64,000 bases of DNA from Pseudomonas brassicacearum subsp. brassicacearum (GTDB taxonomy: Bacteria; Pseudomonadota; Gammaproteobacteria; Pseudomonadales; Pseudomonadaceae): the NCBI RefSeq assembly GCF_008801605.1, contig NZ_VZPJ01000006.1, positions 186,001-250,000 on the forward strand, in the 5' to 3' direction. Numbering within the stretch: the stretch's first letter is position 1; the number at the start of each line of letters is the position of its first letter. Positions 62,469 to 64,000 of the stretch are shown here, one piece after another. The position numbers were made by a program, and so were the translations under genes. Below the pieces are notes generated by a model that searched no databases, was not told the origin of the DNA, and saw nothing but the letters and a program-made list of their open reading frames with translations.

Positions 62469-64000
62469 ATGAAAAGCCAACCCGATGCCGCCAGCCGTAT
62501 GGCGGCCGAGGTAGTGACGCAGTTACCGGTGCCCTCGCGGCTCGGTATGCTGCGTTTCGAACGGCTGAATGAAGCAAGCTGGGCGCTGTTGTTCCTCGAT
62601 CCCAACTGCGAGCGATACTTCGGCCTGCCGGCGGTAGAGCTGTGCTCGCTGGTCAGTTCGCCCTACGCCAGCTTGATGGAACCCGAAGCACGCTATCAGT
62701 TGCACGACGCCATCCAGCAACAATTGGCCCAGGCCGCGCATTACCAGATTCGCTACACGCTCCACACCGCCAAGGGCCCGATGAACGTGCTGGAGACGGG
62801 TGAAGCCTATAAGCAACACAATCGTCATCTGTTGCGCGGCTACCTGCTGGCGGTGGACAATTTGTTGCAGGGCGAACCCTCTATGCCGGCCCTGGACCTG
62901 GAAACCCAGAATTCACGCCTGCAGATCGCCCTGGAACTGAACCAGCGCGCCCAGCAAGAGCAGCTCCAGCACCTGGACCGGGTACGCGCCCAACAGGACC
63001 TGATCCTGCTGCTGACCCGTCAACGCTACAGCGCCAACAACTCCCTGCTCGAAGCCGCCGAACTCATCACCCGCAGCGCCTGCGACATTTACCAGATCGA
63101 CTGCGCCAGCCTCTGGAACCTGGACGATGGCAAACTGGTACCGATTTCCGCCTACAACCGCGCGTCCCAGGCGTATTTCCTGCCTGCGGTGATCGATGCC
63201 AACGACTTTCCCGACTACATGGAGGCGCTGCAGACCTGCCGCGCCATTGACGCCCACAATGCGATGCGCGACCCGCGCACCCGGGAAATGGCCGAGAGCC
63301 TGCGCGCCCGTGACGTCAATGCCATTCTCGACGCCAGCGTGCGTATCGACGGCCAGGTGGTGGGCGTGCTGTGCCTGGAGCAAGTGGGCGTCACCCGCGC
63401 CTGGCAGTCGGATGAAATCGCTTTTGCCGGCGAGCTGGCGGACCAGTTCGCCCAGGTCATCAACAACCACAACCGACGCACCGCCACCAGCGCCCTGCAC
63501 TTGTTCCAGCGCGCCGTGGAACAGAGCGCCAACGCGTTCCTGCTGGTCAATTGCGACGGTGTGGTGGAGTACGTCAACCCGAGCTTCACCGCGATCACCC
63601 AGTACACCACCGAGGAAGTCCACGGCCAGCGCCTCTCCGAACTGCCAGCCCTGGAGAATCTCAGCGAGCTGCTGTTCGACGCACCCTCGGCGCTGGCCCA
63701 GAGCAACAGTTGGCAGGGTGAGTTCAAGAGTCGGCGCAAGAACCTGGAGCCCTACTGGGGCCAGTTGTCGATTTCCAAGGTCTACGGCGATAACCGCGAG
63801 CTGACCCACTACATCGGCATCTACGAAGACATTACCCAGACCAAGCTGGCCCAGCAGCGCATCGAGCGCCTGGCGTACACCGACAACCTGACCAACCTGG
63901 GCAACCGTCCGGCGTTCATTCGCAACCTCGATGAACGCTTCGCCCGGGACAGTGATTCGCCCATCAGCCTGCTGCTGGTGGACATCGACAACTTCAAGCG
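62469..64000 (+). CDS. dipA: DipA-type PAS/GAF/GGDEF signalling protein (3' end outside window)
   Basis: About 510 residues are visible from MKSQPDAASRM and the frame is open at the window end. An N-terminal PAS-like domain (about 20-130), a coiled coil (about 140-180), a GAF domain (about 190-335) and a second PAS with PAC (about 345-455) precede the start of a GGDEF domain (RLAYTDNLTNLGNRPAFIRNLDERF...LLLVDIDNFK). In P. aeruginosa the gene after aceF encodes the c-di-GMP phosphodiesterase DipA; an EAL domain is expected beyond the window. Confidence 0.85.
   Translation, partial: MKSQPDAASRMAAEVVTQLPVPSRLGMLRFERLNEASWALLFLDPNCERYFGLPAVELCSLVSSPYASLMEPEARYQLHDAIQQQLAQAAHYQIRYTLHTAKGPMNVLETGEAYKQHNRHLLRGYLLAVDNLLQGEPSMPALDLETQNSRLQIALELNQRAQQEQLQHLDRVRAQQDLILLLTRQRYSANNSLLEAAELITRSACDIYQIDCASLWNLDDGKLVPISAYNRASQAYFLPAVIDANDFPDYMEALQTCRAIDAHNAMRDPRTREMAESLRARDVNAILDASVRIDGQVVGVLCLEQVGVTRAWQSDEIAFAGELADQFAQVINNHNRRTATSALHLFQRAVEQSANAFLLVNCDGVVEYVNPSFTAITQYTTEEVHGQRLSELPALENLSELLFDAPSALAQSNSWQGEFKSRRKNLEPYWGQLSISKVYGDNRELTHYIGIYEDITQTKLAQQRIERLAYTDNLTNLGNRPAFIRNLDERFARDSDSPISLLLVDIDNFK

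Overview
The window is a chromosomal stretch of a Pseudomonas, most likely of the P. fluorescens group. The basis is high GC, dense REP/REPIN repeats of the 'tgtgggagc...gctcgcgat' type, and gene order that (from memory) tracks the P. aeruginosa block serB-parC-parE-cpdA-nudF-thiC-tolC-waaA-emrE, then hldE-msbA-waaL, then the dnpA/mig-14/wapH/carbamoyltransferase/waaPGCF LPS core operon, then glnE-aceE-aceF-dipA. No rRNA, tRNA, CRISPR, phage or transposase gene was seen.

Region 1 (1-16 kb) is housekeeping. It holds the 3' end of a PilZ-like gene, serB divergent from a YtjB/Smp-type membrane protein, a PqiC-like lipoprotein, and a minus-strand series: parC, a retropepsin-like protease, a phytase-like esterase, parE and a YqiA-type esterase. 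A repeat-rich stretch carrying a DUF6124 gene follows, then cpdA, DUF1249 and nudF, and a DUF3298 lipoprotein. Region 2 (15.4-26.5 kb) has thiC with an upstream TPP riboswitch and cytX downstream, the outer membrane factor tolC, the Kdo transferase waaA, a LysR/emrE divergent pair with a clear palindrome between them, an FAD oxidoreductase and aldo/keto reductase pair, and a conserved Pseudomonas protein of unknown function.

Region 3 (26.5-52.5 kb) is a 26-kb cell-surface polysaccharide region and the most interesting part. The minus-strand series msbA, sulfotransferase, cysC (APS kinase), hldE and three glycosyltransferase-like genes suggests that a surface glycan, probably LPS core or O-antigen, is sulfated. 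One of the glycosyltransferase-like proteins has the motif pattern of GT29 sialyltransferases. Divergent from msbA is a fusion of an O-antigen ligase with a C-terminal kinase-like domain whose catalytic Asp appears to be Ser. Then come a GT2, a GT4 and a DUF6625 gene, a PIG-L deacetylase, Mig-14, a GT4, a carbamoyltransferase, a low-GC interval with an unrecognised 56-residue ORF, and the inner-core operon waaF-waaC-waaG-waaP-wapP-wapQ-double kinase. Together they would build, phosphorylate, carbamoylate and possibly sulfate the LPS core, which MsbA and the ligase then export and cap.

Region 4 (52.5-64 kb): a tandem REPIN cluster occupies the place where ilvE is expected. It is followed by glnE, aceE-aceF (with two matching operator-like palindromes upstream), a PhoD-like phosphatase without an obvious signal peptide, and the 5' part of dipA, a PAS/GAF/GGDEF protein cut by the window end.
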